From NCBI GenBank assembly GCA_023411575.1, contig JAEYOP010000017.1:105899-169898 (forward strand): a DNA stretch of 64,000 nucleotides, given 5' to 3'. Source of the stretch: Bacillota bacterium (GTDB lineage Bacteria > Bacillota > Clostridia > Acetivibrionales > DTU013). This document shows positions 10,139 to 18,900 of this stretch, piece after piece; the first letter of the stretch is position 1; each line of letters opens with the position of its first letter. The notes beneath the pieces were generated by a model, which did not search any database, was not told the origin of the DNA, and was given only the letters and a program-made list of their open reading frames with translations. The position numbers were made by a program, and so were the translations under genes.

Positions 10139-10492
10139 TTACATAATAGAATTTATTCCTGTTTCCTCCGTCCGTATCCGGACGCCGTCGTCCACCCCGA
10201 TCACAAATATTTTTCCGTCTCCGGGATTTCCGGTCTTGTTTATTTTCAAAACGATTTGAATCAGTAAGTCAACCTCTTCGTCCCTGCAAAAGATTTCAAT
10301 CATTTTTTTTGCCATAAACGGATTCTCCGCTTCGGCAACGATTTCCATGCCATCCGCGGTCTGAAAGCCGGCGCGCGCTTTCCCCCTTCCCAGCACCTCC
10401 CTGGCGCTCATGGCGCCAAAATTATTCCCGTTCAGCGCCTCTTTTGTTTTAAAGTACTTGTCCGGGCGGATGAATATCAGTACCTGTTTCAT
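10139..10492 (-). CDS. PII-family nitrogen regulatory protein (NifI2-like)
   Basis: A 117-residue PII signal-transduction protein. Family hallmarks are the N-terminal strand IFIRPDKYFKT, the GRGKARAG turn leading into the T-loop, and the C-terminal nucleotide-binding segment GNPGDGKIFVIGVDDGVRIRT. The T-loop lacks the usual uridylylated Tyr context of GlnB and looks like the NifI2 subgroup. It overlaps the preceding PII gene by 4 bases (ATGA), so the two are probably made together and may form a hetero-oligomer, as NifI1/NifI2 do. In this operon it may sense 2-oxoglutarate and ATP/ADP and gate the importer or carboxylase; that role is inferred. Confidence 0.88.
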   Translation of the reverse strand: MKQVLIFIRPDKYFKTKEALNGNNFGAMSAREVLGRGKARAGFQTADGMEIVAEAENPFMAKKMIEIFCRDEEVDLLIQIVLKINKTGNPGDGKIFVIGVDDGVRIRTEETGINSIM

Positions 10493-10815
10493 AGTTCCTC
10501 CTTGCCGGAACTGATCGTGATCGCTCTTTCCACGGGAAGGACAAAAATCTTTCCGTCCCCGAAAGCTCCTGTTTTACCGGTCTTCGCCTTCTGGACGATG
10601 ATTTTTTCCACCTCTGCCACCGCCTCGTCGGGAACAACCATCAAAATCATTTCCTTCGGTATCTCATCATAGAAAACATTGTTCGCTTTGAGTCCCTTCT
10701 GCTTTCCCCTCCCGAGAATGCTCATCCTGGTGGCTGAAACATACCCGGCGTCACTGAGTCCCTTTAATACCTCGCTCGCCTTTTCGGGCCGTACGATTGC
10801 CTTTATGAGTTTCAT
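10489..10815 (-). CDS. PII-family nitrogen regulatory protein (NifI1-like)
   Basis: A 108-residue PII protein with the N-terminal sequence MKLIKAIVRPEKA, the pre-T-loop motif GRGKQKGL and the C-terminal GAFGDGKIFVLPVERAITI. GRGKQKG is typical of the NifI1/GlnB-like branch. A longer reading frame begins 20 codons upstream, but ATG 10815 has GGAGGAG 6 bases ahead and overlaps the previous stop (ATGA), so it is the start. No nitrogenase genes are present, so this is not a nif PII. Its position between the DUF1989 genes and the importer suggests control of guanidine/urea uptake or assimilation. Confidence 0.9.
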   Translation of the reverse strand: MKLIKAIVRPEKASEVLKGLSDAGYVSATRMSILGRGKQKGLKANNVFYDEIPKEMILMVVPDEAVAEVEKIIVQKAKTGKTGAFGDGKIFVLPVERAITISSGKEEL

Positions 10816-11474
10816 TGTCTCTCCTCCTTGTCCCAGATTACTACTCTGTTTGTTGTCGGCGCGAACCCGCTGCACGGATTGTTTATCTGCGGGCAGTTGC
10901 TGATCAGGATCATTGTGTCATTCAAGGCTTCAAACTCCACATAGGAACCGGGCTCGGAAATTCCGTCCAGAAACTCGAACCGCCCGTCGGGAAGCTTTAA
11001 AATCTGGGCGAATAAATTGACATTGGGAACCAGATCCACCTTGGAATATTGATCCGCGTGCTCGGATATTTTCATCAGAAAGCTGTCCCGGCAGGTTTTC
11101 ATGTGCAGGGTGTGATGCCCGTACCGGACCGTATTGCTTTCGGTGGCGCACGCCCCGCCCATTGTGTCGTGGCAGGTGCAGGTATCGGCTACCATTTTCA
11201 AAAGCTCCTTGCCCGACTCCGTCACCAGGACCGTCCCGGCGTTAATGTAAAGCTTTTTCTGCCGCGTGATTGTCTGCGCGGCACTATAGTGGTCCTCCGG
11301 ATTGTGCAGGTCATAGCACAGGAAATCCAGTCCCTGATTTCCTTCCAGATCGATGATCCTGAGCGTCTGCCCTTTCAAAAGAGGGTGCATCCATCCTTCG
11401 CCCGCCGGAATCAGCGAGTCATAAATAGAATTGTCCAATGTCCTTTTGCTCTCTGTTTTTTCAAATTGAAGCAT
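10812..11474 (-). CDS. DUF1989 protein, cysteine-bearing type (second copy)
   Basis: A 220-residue member of DUF1989, the urea carboxylase-associated / carboxyguanidine deiminase (CgdA/CgdB) family. It has the conserved Cys segment CHDTMGGACATESNTVRYG and the C-terminal SNCPQINNPC, likely metal or catalytic positions. It partners the non-cysteine paralogue encoded immediately upstream, which ends 2 bases before ATG 11474. It is a close paralogue of the product at 12192-12842. In the known guanidine pathway two DUF1989 subunits together convert carboxyguanidine to allophanate plus ammonia. Which copy corresponds to CgdA and which to CgdB is not decidable here. Confidence 0.9.
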   Translation of the reverse strand: MLQFEKTESKRTLDNSIYDSLIPAGEGWMHPLLKGQTLRIIDLEGNQGLDFLCYDLHNPEDHYSAAQTITRQKKLYINAGTVLVTESGKELLKMVADTCTCHDTMGGACATESNTVRYGHHTLHMKTCRDSFLMKISEHADQYSKVDLVPNVNLFAQILKLPDGRFEFLDGISEPGSYVEFEALNDTMILISNCPQINNPCSGFAPTTNRVVIWDKEERQ

Positions 11475-11476
11475 CC

Positions 11477-12199
11477 CTACACCCCCAGTAAAAGATTGTA
11501 TTCCCATGTATTTTCAAATGCCCGCCTGGTGTACCTTGAATGGTTCACGCAATAGTCCGCCATTGTGACCTCGGGAGCTGGAAGCACGTCGATCTTTACC
11601 GGCACGGACGGATACGTCGGGGATGGGTCCAGCACGTTCGGGGTGTTGGACAAAACCAGGTATACCGTCATCTCAGTCCGGATCGTCACTTCAGCACCCT
11701 TGGGGCAATGATTTTCGTAAAAAATCAAATTTCCGGTCTCATCCGCCTCTATCTTTGAAAAAAGATTTACCGGCGGCATCAAATCCCGTTTGCTCCTTCC
11801 GTTTTTGGTCAGCTCGTTTATGAAATTCTCCTGTCCCGCCTTGAGGTAGGAATTTCCGTCTTTCTGATAGCTTGTGAAGCCGTATTTTTCATCCGTCATC
11901 GCCCTGGTCGTATAGCCGGTAACGGAATCGTGCCAGCCAAGGTCGTCCTGCACAATGCTGGCAAACGCCCTGCCGCAATCGCTCAGGATGGCGTGGCCCC
12001 GGGTCAGGAAAAACGTATGCTGCGCTTTTAACGTGTCGGGAGCGTTGTAATGCTCCGTGAGATTGTAAAAGTTATACAGGAGCATCGCCAGATTCGCGCC
12101 CTCATCCAGGGCCGTGAAGCGAAGGAGCCTTCCCCTGCAGATATTGCCGGACCATCTGTCCCCCGGCATCAGCGTTTTACTCCAGATTGCATTATTCAT
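11477..12199 (-). CDS. DUF1989 protein, non-cysteine type (second copy)
   Basis: A 240-residue DUF1989 protein of the urea carboxylase-associated family. Conserved segments are MPGDRWSGNICRGRLLRFT, NAPDTLKAQHTFFLTRG, GWHDSVTGYTTR and RAFENTWEY. It lacks the paired cysteines of its neighbour, so it is probably the structural or substrate-positioning half of a heteromeric deiminase. It overlaps the upstream gene by 8 bases and is strongly similar along its length to the product at 12839-13567, showing that a two-gene unit was duplicated in tandem. Confidence 0.9.
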   Translation of the reverse strand: MNNAIWSKTLMPGDRWSGNICRGRLLRFTALDEGANLAMLLYNFYNLTEHYNAPDTLKAQHTFFLTRGHAILSDCGRAFASIVQDDLGWHDSVTGYTTRAMTDEKYGFTSYQKDGNSYLKAGQENFINELTKNGRSKRDLMPPVNLFSKIEADETGNLIFYENHCPKGAEVTIRTEMTVYLVLSNTPNVLDPSPTYPSVPVKIDVLPAPEVTMADYCVNHSRYTRRAFENTWEYNLLLGV

Positions 12200-12842
12200 T
12201 CCATAACACCACCCTTACAGGAGTTGGATTATATGCGTTGCACGGATTGTTGAGCTGCGGGCAGTTGCTTATCAAAACCATCACGTCCTCCAGCGCCTTC
12301 ATCTCCACATACAACCCCGGCGAAGAGACGCCGTCGTCAAATTTTAAACCGCCTTCCCTTGTGACCGGTACATTCATAAAGAAGTTGATATTCGGCGCCA
12401 GATCGCGCTTTTCCAGGCCGCAGTCCTTTTTTGCCATCTCAAGCAGGAAGGTATCTCTGCAATTATGCATATAAAGCTTTTCACGCGCGTACCTTACCGT
12501 ATTGCTTTGGGCCGAGCACGCGCCGCCCAGAGTGTCATGCCTCCCGCACAGGTCCGCCGTGATTTCCAGCAGCGCCTTCCCGGACTCCGCCCGGAGCACG
12601 CTCCCCGCCGTCAGGTAAATATTCTCCTGGGCGGTTATTGTCGCCATCGCGCTGTAATGGTCCGACGGTTCCCGCAAATCGAAAAAGGTGGTATCCACGG
12701 CCTGGTTTCCGCCCAGATCGATGATCCGAAGGCTCTGTCCCTTTTTCAGCTCATGCATCCAGCCGTCGCCCGCCGGGATCGTCCTGTCGTATACCGCGTC
12801 CTCGATATTCAAGCTGCTCTCCCTTTTTACAAATCCGGTCAT
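12192..12842 (-). CDS. DUF1989 protein, cysteine-bearing type (first copy)
   Basis: A 216-residue DUF1989 protein with CGRHDTLGGACSAQSNTVRY and SNCPQLNNPC, the same Cys positions as the copy at 10812-11474. Other shared blocks are TIPAGDGWMHELKKGQSLRI and FDLREPSDHYSA. ATG 12842 overlaps the previous stop by 4 bases and follows a G-rich Shine-Dalgarno; a longer frame runs back into the upstream gene and is not the start. Expected role: catalytic half of a carboxyguanidine deiminase feeding allophanate to the hydrolase at the end of the operon. Confidence 0.9.
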   Translation of the reverse strand: MTGFVKRESSLNIEDAVYDRTIPAGDGWMHELKKGQSLRIIDLGGNQAVDTTFFDLREPSDHYSAMATITAQENIYLTAGSVLRAESGKALLEITADLCGRHDTLGGACSAQSNTVRYAREKLYMHNCRDTFLLEMAKKDCGLEKRDLAPNINFFMNVPVTREGGLKFDDGVSSPGLYVEMKALEDVMVLISNCPQLNNPCNAYNPTPVRVVLWNE

Positions 12843-13567
12843 CGTCCGCCGCCCCCCATCAACTGATAATATTCCCACGTGTTTTCAAACGCCCTGAAGT
12901 TCTCCGGCCGATGGTTCAGGCATTCGTCCTCCAAGGTGACGGGAGGCGCGTCGGATACGCTCATATGAACGGCTGCGGAAGGATACTCCGCTGCCGGGTC
13001 CAGCGGATGGGGCGTGTTGGATAGTACAAGCAGGATGTCCATTTCAGTCCGGAGGGTCACAGCGGCTCCCTTTGGACAGAAGTTTTGAACAAAGCGCATT
13101 TTGCCGTCCTCCTCACAGAACACTTTTGAAAAAAGGTTCACACAGGGGCTCAAGTCCCTTGGGCCCATCTGATTTCGCGCAAGCTCTACCAGGAAATTTT
13201 CCTCGCCGCTCCTGAACCATTCGTTTCCCGATTCCTGATAATTCGTTTCGCCGTATTTCCGGTCGGTCGACTGCCGGGTCGTGTGCCCCGATATCGTATC
13301 ATGCCAGCCGAGCGTATCCGCCGCGATGCTCGCCAACACCCTGCCGTTGTCGCTCAGCAGTACGTTTCCCCGCGTCAGATGAGCGGTATGCTGCGCCTTC
13401 AGCGTATCCGGCATGTTGTATTTCTCCGAAGTGTCACGCATGTTATAAAGCAGTATCGATACGTTCGCTCCCGCCTCTTCGGCTGTAAACCGGATCAATT
13501 TTCCCCTGCCGATCTGCCCCGACCACTTTTCACCCGGGCGCAATCTTTTCGACCAAACGTTATTCAT
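12839..13567 (-). CDS. DUF1989 protein, non-cysteine type (first copy)
   Basis: First structural gene of the nitrogen operon, 242 residues. It shares with the product at 11477-12199 the blocks RPGEKWSGQIGRGKLIRFT, DTLKAQHTAHLTRGN, GWHDTISGHTTRQ and RAFENTWEY. The start is ATG 13567, preceded by GAGGCG; an upstream extension of the frame would run through the leader hairpin and is rejected. Only about 30 bases lie between the leader hairpin/U-tract and this ATG, so its promoter must be on the far side of the hairpin. Likely the non-catalytic partner in a DUF1989 heteromer. Confidence 0.88.
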   Translation of the reverse strand: MNNVWSKRLRPGEKWSGQIGRGKLIRFTAEEAGANVSILLYNMRDTSEKYNMPDTLKAQHTAHLTRGNVLLSDNGRVLASIAADTLGWHDTISGHTTRQSTDRKYGETNYQESGNEWFRSGEENFLVELARNQMGPRDLSPCVNLFSKVFCEEDGKMRFVQNFCPKGAAVTLRTEMDILLVLSNTPHPLDPAAEYPSAAVHMSVSDAPPVTLEDECLNHRPENFRAFENTWEYYQLMGGGGR

Positions 13568-13594
13568 GGATTTTCGCCTCATTTTTTTGAAAAT

Positions 13595-13649
13595 AAAAAA
13601 AATGTACGAAGACGCACACGGCCTCAAGCCGATACGTCGTCGTACATTT
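13595..13649 (-). terminator. strong hairpin plus U-tract: terminator of the luxR gene or leader attenuator
   Basis: On the minus strand, arms at 13628-13649 and 13600-13622 pair over about 21 bp with one mismatch, one bulge and two G-U pairs, around a 5-base loop (TTGAG). Eight Ts follow. It could terminate the luxR transcript. It also begins only about 3 bases after the predicted start of the operon transcript, so operon RNA would carry it at its very 5' end. Confidence 0.85.
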
Positions 13650-13658
13650 GATGTAACA

Positions 13659-13687
13659 ATGATAACAGGGTATTTCAAGTAAGTCAA
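13659..13687 (-). promoter_or_regulatory. predicted promoter of the DUF1989-carboxylase operon
   Basis: A minus-strand -35 TTGACT (13687-13682) and -10 TATCAT (13664-13659) are 17 bases apart, lying between the luxR stop and the leader hairpin. An imperfect palindrome TACTA-N6-TAGTA (13723-13738) overlaps the luxR stop and is a weak candidate binding site for that regulator. Confidence 0.55.
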
Positions 13688-13724
13688 TGATGCCAATTAC
13701 TGATTTATCAAGAAACGGCTACTA

Positions 13725-14483
13725 CTAAAGTTCTAGTAATTTTAGTATTTGCATCCTGGTGTTAATTCCCAGCTTGTTGAAAATATTGTAGACATGCTTC
13801 TTGACCGTCGAAAGGCTGATGCACAGGCTGTCGCTCATTTGCTGGTTGGATTTGCCTTCAAAGAGCATTTGTACAATTTCCAGTTCCCTTTTGGACAGGT
13901 TGTATCGGCTCAATTCCGCCGCGTTTATGGATCTCCGCCCATCCAGCGCCTTACTGTTTTTTCTCAGGGAAAAAATAATATTCGCCAGATGGTCCTTTAC
14001 CATATGCAGGATTTTCAAATCCTTTTCCGAAAAATCCCCCAGGGCCGACATTCGAAAAAGGTTCAAGATCCCCAGGGTTTTTTTCTCTTTGATAAAAATG
14101 ATCCCGCAGCCGTACTGCAAGTCGTGGGGCTGCAAAAACTGCTGATAAAACTCGGTCTTTTCCCGCAGTTCGTCCTCAATGATATCCGTATCTTTAAACA
14201 CCGCGGAGGTGATATCCCCCGTAATGTAATTGACATAATCCAGCTTGAAATAGTGATCGATATAACTTCTTTTGCAATCCTCGCTGACATTCATAAAACA
14301 GGAGTTTTCCAGGTTGATCCCGTCGTTTTCGTCGAACATAATAAAAAACGCCTGCGCATATGGAATGAGCACGCGAATCATCTTCAGGAATTTCTCGCAG
14401 ATTTCCGGTTCAGAGTCAATCGTGTAGATTTCCAGCAAAATTTCGTTGATTCGATTCCATTCGTTTTCCTTCAGCATCGGCAT
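13725..14483 (-). CDS. LuxR-family transcriptional regulator with N-terminal GAF-like sensor
   Basis: A 252-residue regulator. Residues about 1-175 look like a GAF-type ligand-sensing domain (ends in FSEKDLKILHMVKDHLANI). Residues about 185-250 form a LuxR/GerE helix-turn-helix (LSKRELEIVQMLFEGKSNQQ, then LSTVKKHVYNIFNKLG). ATG 14483 has GGAGGA 9 bases upstream. It lies directly upstream of, and co-directional with, the nitrogen operon, so it is the best candidate for that operon's regulator. The ligand is unknown. Confidence 0.88.
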   Translation of the reverse strand: MPMLKENEWNRINEILLEIYTIDSEPEICEKFLKMIRVLIPYAQAFFIMFDENDGINLENSCFMNVSEDCKRSYIDHYFKLDYVNYITGDITSAVFKDTDIIEDELREKTEFYQQFLQPHDLQYGCGIIFIKEKKTLGILNLFRMSALGDFSEKDLKILHMVKDHLANIIFSLRKNSKALDGRRSINAAELSRYNLSKRELEIVQMLFEGKSNQQMSDSLCISLSTVKKHVYNIFNKLGINTRMQILKLLEL

Positions 14484-14540
14484 GAAACGTGCTCCTCCTT
14501 TGCTAAAGAATAGCACAAAAGAACGCCGGTTTCAATTGAA

Positions 14541-15707
14541 TTACAACTCGGCTGCCCTGCAGCAATTCTTCCCTTGGGTTTTTGCCTCATAAAGCGCCTG
14601 GTCGCTAAGCTTATAAAGCGTATCAATTCTGGTGTCTTTGTCCGGAGTAATAGTGGAAACGCCAATACTGACCGTATACTTTACTTCCGCATCGGCATTA
14701 ACAGAGGAACTCTCTATTGCCGCCCTTAAACGCTCCGCAATGCCCATTGCTTCCTTCACGTCCGTACCGGGAAGTAAAACGGCAAATTCCTCTCCGCCGT
14801 ATCTGCCCAGCAGATCATACTCCCTTAATTGTTCTCCCACCCTACGGGCAAATTCCTGCAATACAATATCTCCCACATAATGTCCGTGCATATCATTGAT
14901 TTTCTTGAAATCGTCAATGTCGATAAGCAGGTAGGAGATTTGCCCCTGTTTTCTTGCGTAGAGGGATAGGACTTCTTTTGAGCGTGATACAAAGGTTTCC
15001 CGGTTTAATGTGCCGGTCAGCCCGTCAAAGCACGCGGCCTTGAGCAGTTCGGCATCCAGCTTTTCCTTATCCAGAAGGATAAAGCCCGCACTCCCGGTGA
15101 GCATTACAACGTAAAGCGACAGGAAGAGCCATGTATTGAAAATGCTTGTGGAAGCCAGATTCATGTCCATGTCTGTTGTTGAAGCGCCATAGACTCTAAA
15201 GAGCAGGAGGATTATTGTAAAGCAATAAAAAATCACGATCACTTTTTGCAGTGCGGAGGACTTTCTGTCCGCGGACAGTTTATAGATGGGGAACACCATC
15301 AATATTACCGTAATGGAGGAAGCAAATACAATTCTAATATTCTCTGCAAAGCCGTATGCCGTTACCGCAATAAAAACGATGACACACACAGCAAGCAAAG
15401 ATGTATAGGCCTTCTTTACCGTTTTGGTATAGTTGTTTTTCAGTATCAAAAATGCAATCAACTCCATGGCGGCGCCAATGAACAATACAGAATTCCCGAC
15501 AGCTACCAGAACCATGCTCGGCATAATTCCCCTGAGCCCAAGCAGGACCCATGCAAGCGGCTGAAGCAATTTGGAAAGCAAAAACGCATTGATCGCCCTG
15601 CTCCTCTTGTGCTGCGCCTTGTATGCGATCATCAGTACGCCTGTAAAGAAGTGGCCTAAAACAAGAATGATCAGCATCGTGCCCATGTTAACATTAAAAA
15701 AGTTCAT
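14541..15707 (-). CDS. membrane-anchored diguanylate cyclase
   Basis: Makes cyclic di-GMP from two GTP. The 388-residue protein has about six to seven hydrophobic segments in residues 1-205 (an integral-membrane sensor of unrecognised family) and a C-terminal GGDEF domain. The active site reads GRYGGEEFAVLLPG. The inhibitory I-site RxxD (REYD) lies exactly five residues before it, so product inhibition is expected. ATG 15707 is chosen over 15722 because GAGGAA lies 6 bases upstream. It has its own promoter and is transcribed alone. It neighbours an SLH surface protein, but no c-di-GMP riboswitch was recognised nearby. Confidence 0.94.
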   Translation of the reverse strand: MNFFNVNMGTMLIILVLGHFFTGVLMIAYKAQHKRSRAINAFLLSKLLQPLAWVLLGLRGIMPSMVLVAVGNSVLFIGAAMELIAFLILKNNYTKTVKKAYTSLLAVCVIVFIAVTAYGFAENIRIVFASSITVILMVFPIYKLSADRKSSALQKVIVIFYCFTIILLLFRVYGASTTDMDMNLASTSIFNTWLFLSLYVVMLTGSAGFILLDKEKLDAELLKAACFDGLTGTLNRETFVSRSKEVLSLYARKQGQISYLLIDIDDFKKINDMHGHYVGDIVLQEFARRVGEQLREYDLLGRYGGEEFAVLLPGTDVKEAMGIAERLRAAIESSSVNADAEVKYTVSIGVSTITPDKDTRIDTLYKLSDQALYEAKTQGKNCCRAAEL

Positions 15708-15777
15708 GAAGATTCCTCGCATTTTTGCGTTTATTTATACGCTAGTGTATGACGGCATTCCCCAGCCTATGGATTTA

Positions 15778-15807
15778 ATTATACAGCCAGAACGGGTATT
15801 GACGCAA
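15778..15807 (-). promoter_or_regulatory. predicted promoter of the diguanylate cyclase gene
   Basis: Minus-strand TTGCGT (15807-15802) and TATAAT (15783-15778) are separated by 18 bases, about 70 bases ahead of the ATG at 15707. Confidence 0.6.
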
Positions 15808-15936
15808 TTCCATGATCTGCAAAAGGACTAAAACATGTCGGGGTACCGCTAGGACTAATGCCTGGATCTTGACTTCCTTTATACCGGACTTTGATTTCAT
15901 TGTATCCCCCACTCTCAGAATTTTGTGTTACGGATT

Positions 15937-15968
15937 CGTCAGGAGCAAGGATATAATTGCTCCTGACG
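15937..15968 (-). terminator. perfect 12-bp hairpin after SLH protein 1
   Basis: CGTCAGGAGCAA (15937-15948) is the exact inverse of 15957-15968 with an 8-base loop, 20 bases downstream of the SLH protein 1 stop. There is no clear U-tract on the minus side, so it may act as a weak terminator or as an RNA 3'-end stabiliser. Confidence 0.6.
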
Positions 15969-15988
15969 TTCTATCCTCCTGGCTCTTT

Positions 15989-18900
15989 CTATTTTGCCAA
16001 TAAATTGAATAGTACCTGGGCCATCTGCGCTCTTGTAGTGGTGTCTGCCGGAGTAAGCTTACCTCCATTACCGCCGATGGTTCCGGTTTCTACAAACAGT
16101 GTCATGGCATCCCTTGCCCATGATGCGATCTCTCCCGCATCGCTGAAGGCCGGCAGGGGTTTGCCCGAAGCGCCTTCAGGCAGCTCTCCAGTCACTTTCA
16201 AAGCATTGTACAGCAGCGTGAACATTTCCTGGCGGGTGATCTGCTTGCCCGGCGCAAACATGTTGCCGCCTACTCCGCCGGATATGCCCAGTCTCTTTGC
16301 CGCTGCCAGATAGCCTGTATAATAGGTGTTTCCGGCATCCGAGAAGCTATTGGCCAGGTCTGTATCCGGCTCAATTCCATAAGCCCTCATCATCATGACG
16401 ATGAATTCACCACGGGTCAGCTTGGCTTCAGGGCTGTAATTGCCGTTACCGGTACCTGTGGTGATGCCTCTTGCTGCGATAAAACCCACCGCATCGCCGT
16501 ACCATGTGTTTGCAGCCACATCCTTGAAGCTCACTTCGTTGTAGCCAACCGCATACTTGGAGAAGTGGGTGGTCTTGAAGTTCACTGTTCCGGTGGCAGA
16601 ATCATACTTGCCCCTGACGGTTTGAAGTTTACCTTGATTGTCAATATAGTACACCACAATGGCGTTTTTCCTTTCTCCTGCTTTTGGGGTGTAAGGAATG
16701 CTGATTTCTGCACTACCGCCGTTAAACTTAGATATTTCGGTACTGCCTGCTTTTACGGAGAAGTCATATACCGGCCTGTTACCGACCTTTGCCTGCACTT
16801 GTGGTGATAAGGTTGAGGTTTCTACCCTGGCTATGCCGATGCTGACTGAACCTGTACCGGCAGCTCCACTGATGCTGTCTACAGCCTTTTCATTAAAGGT
16901 GATAGTACCGAGTCCTGTCGATATCGTTACATTTGCCTTAGTGTCGGCTGCTACCTTGTTAAAGGCATCTCTTGGGATTTCTACCGATATCTCTTTGGCT
17001 GTGGGAACAGCCTCTACCTTGATTTCCACCACCGCTTTTTGTCCTGCGGCTTCCGCTGCCTTTGCCTGTGCGGCCAAATCCATTACCACACTTGCCGCAA
17101 CAGTGGCTGTGGCCGTTCCTGTGGTTTCATTAACGGCAGGCTTGACGCCCGTGGCTGCTGTGGTTGTTTTTCCATCTGCTGACGGGATCGTTGTCAACGA
17201 TGAGGAAGGGGTCGTTGGTGTTGTAGGTGCAGCAGGTGTTGAACCACCACTGCCTCCCCCAGAATTGCCGGAACCGCCTGAGCCGCCTCCGCCGGAGGTT
17301 GTTGTGAAATTGGCTGTTAAATTCCTGTTTGTCGTACCCATTACAAAGACATATGAAGCAGCGGTACTGATCTGCATCCCGCCTTCTGTCCAGTTGGTGA
17401 AGGTATATCCGCTGTTGGGTGCGGCTGTCACCGTCACCGATGCACCTTCACTGTATGTGCCTCCGCCTGTTACTGTTCCTCCCGCAGCAGGATTGGCTGA
17501 GACGCTGATGGTAGCTGTGGTATCGGCAGAAGGTATCGGTGTCAAAGTGATATTCACACCAGACGTGGTGGTATTTGCCGTTACGCTCACATTTGTCGCA
17601 CTTCCGCTTGTGTAGCCAGATTTAACTGCCGTCACGGTATAGCTTGTTCCGGCAGGGACATTCAATATGAAGTAACAGCCACTTGCCGTTGTGGTGGCCA
17701 AATAGACGCTCTCGCTAACCGTCAGGCTCACGTTCGCACCGGAAACCGGGTTGGCGCCGTCAGTAACTGTCCCGGTAATGGTTCCGGTAGCGGGCGTCGC
17801 CGTCCACTGAGCATACAGCACCGTATCAGAGGAGAAGGTAAAGGTGCTGACCGCCGCGTATGCCGTGCCGCCGCCGTTGGCCTGCGTATTCCAACCGGTG
17901 AAGGTGTAGTATGTCCTGCTCAGGCCGCTGCCGTCCGAAACGGTCGCTGTTGTATTGTATAGCCGGGTCACCGGAGCCACCACCGTTCCCGTGCCACCGT
18001 TGAGGTCATAGGAAAGGGTATAAATACGCAGGTACGCGCCGAAATCGTCCAGCCACGCAACAGGGATACTATAGATGGGGCTGCCGTCATGACCGGAGAT
18101 GCTTTGGTGCGTGTGCGTTGCCGTGGTGGGGGGCACACAGTTGTCATATTTCAGGAACAACGCCACCGAACCCGAAAGATTCAGCAAACCCGTATTAGGA
18201 CCACTGTATCCCTGTCCCGCCCCAATATCCTTTGCGCCGTCCAATCCTTTTGCAAACACCACGCCGCCGGTCAGCGTGACAGTTCCGCCTTCGCCTTGCG
18301 TGCCGCCGCCGATGCCTGCGGCATAATACCCGCCCTCGGCTGTAACAGTTCCGCCGGAGATGTCCACTGTGCCGCCGCTTCCGCCGAAGCCAACGCGTAT
18401 TCCTCCTCCGATACCCGCAGCGCTTCCACCACCGTATGCCCTGACCGTGCCGCCTGAAATGACGACGGTGCCGTTGCTGCCGTTATATCCGCCACCGATA
18501 CCAGCGCCGTTCCCGCCGCCTTTGGCTGTGACATTGCCGCCGTTAATCGTAACCGTGCCACCGTCGCCGCCCAGAGTGCCGTTATTTGTACCGCCGCCAA
18601 TTCCTGCACCTGTGTGGCCGCCCGTGACGTTTAACGTGCCGCCGTTGATCGTGATGTCGCCGCCGTTTTCTCCCTCACCTCCGCCCAGCCCCGCGCCGAA
18701 ATAGCCGCCAAAGACAGAGAGCGAACCCGTTCCGTCAATAGCAAGCTCCGTGCCTTCCGCCACGTGGATGCCGGGGGCGTATGGGCTTGCATGGAGGTTA
18801 TTGTATCCGGTGAGCATCAGTACGTTGCCCGCGCCCGTGAAGGAGAGGGGACATACATTATTAAGCGGATTTCCGGATTCGTCGGTAATCTGACTCCCTG

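Noticed and set aside
13568..13724. Possible guanidine (ykkC-type) riboswitch before the DUF1989 operon
   Set aside because: None of the conserved ykkC-I, -II or -III sequence blocks is present; only a simple long hairpin with a U-tract is seen.
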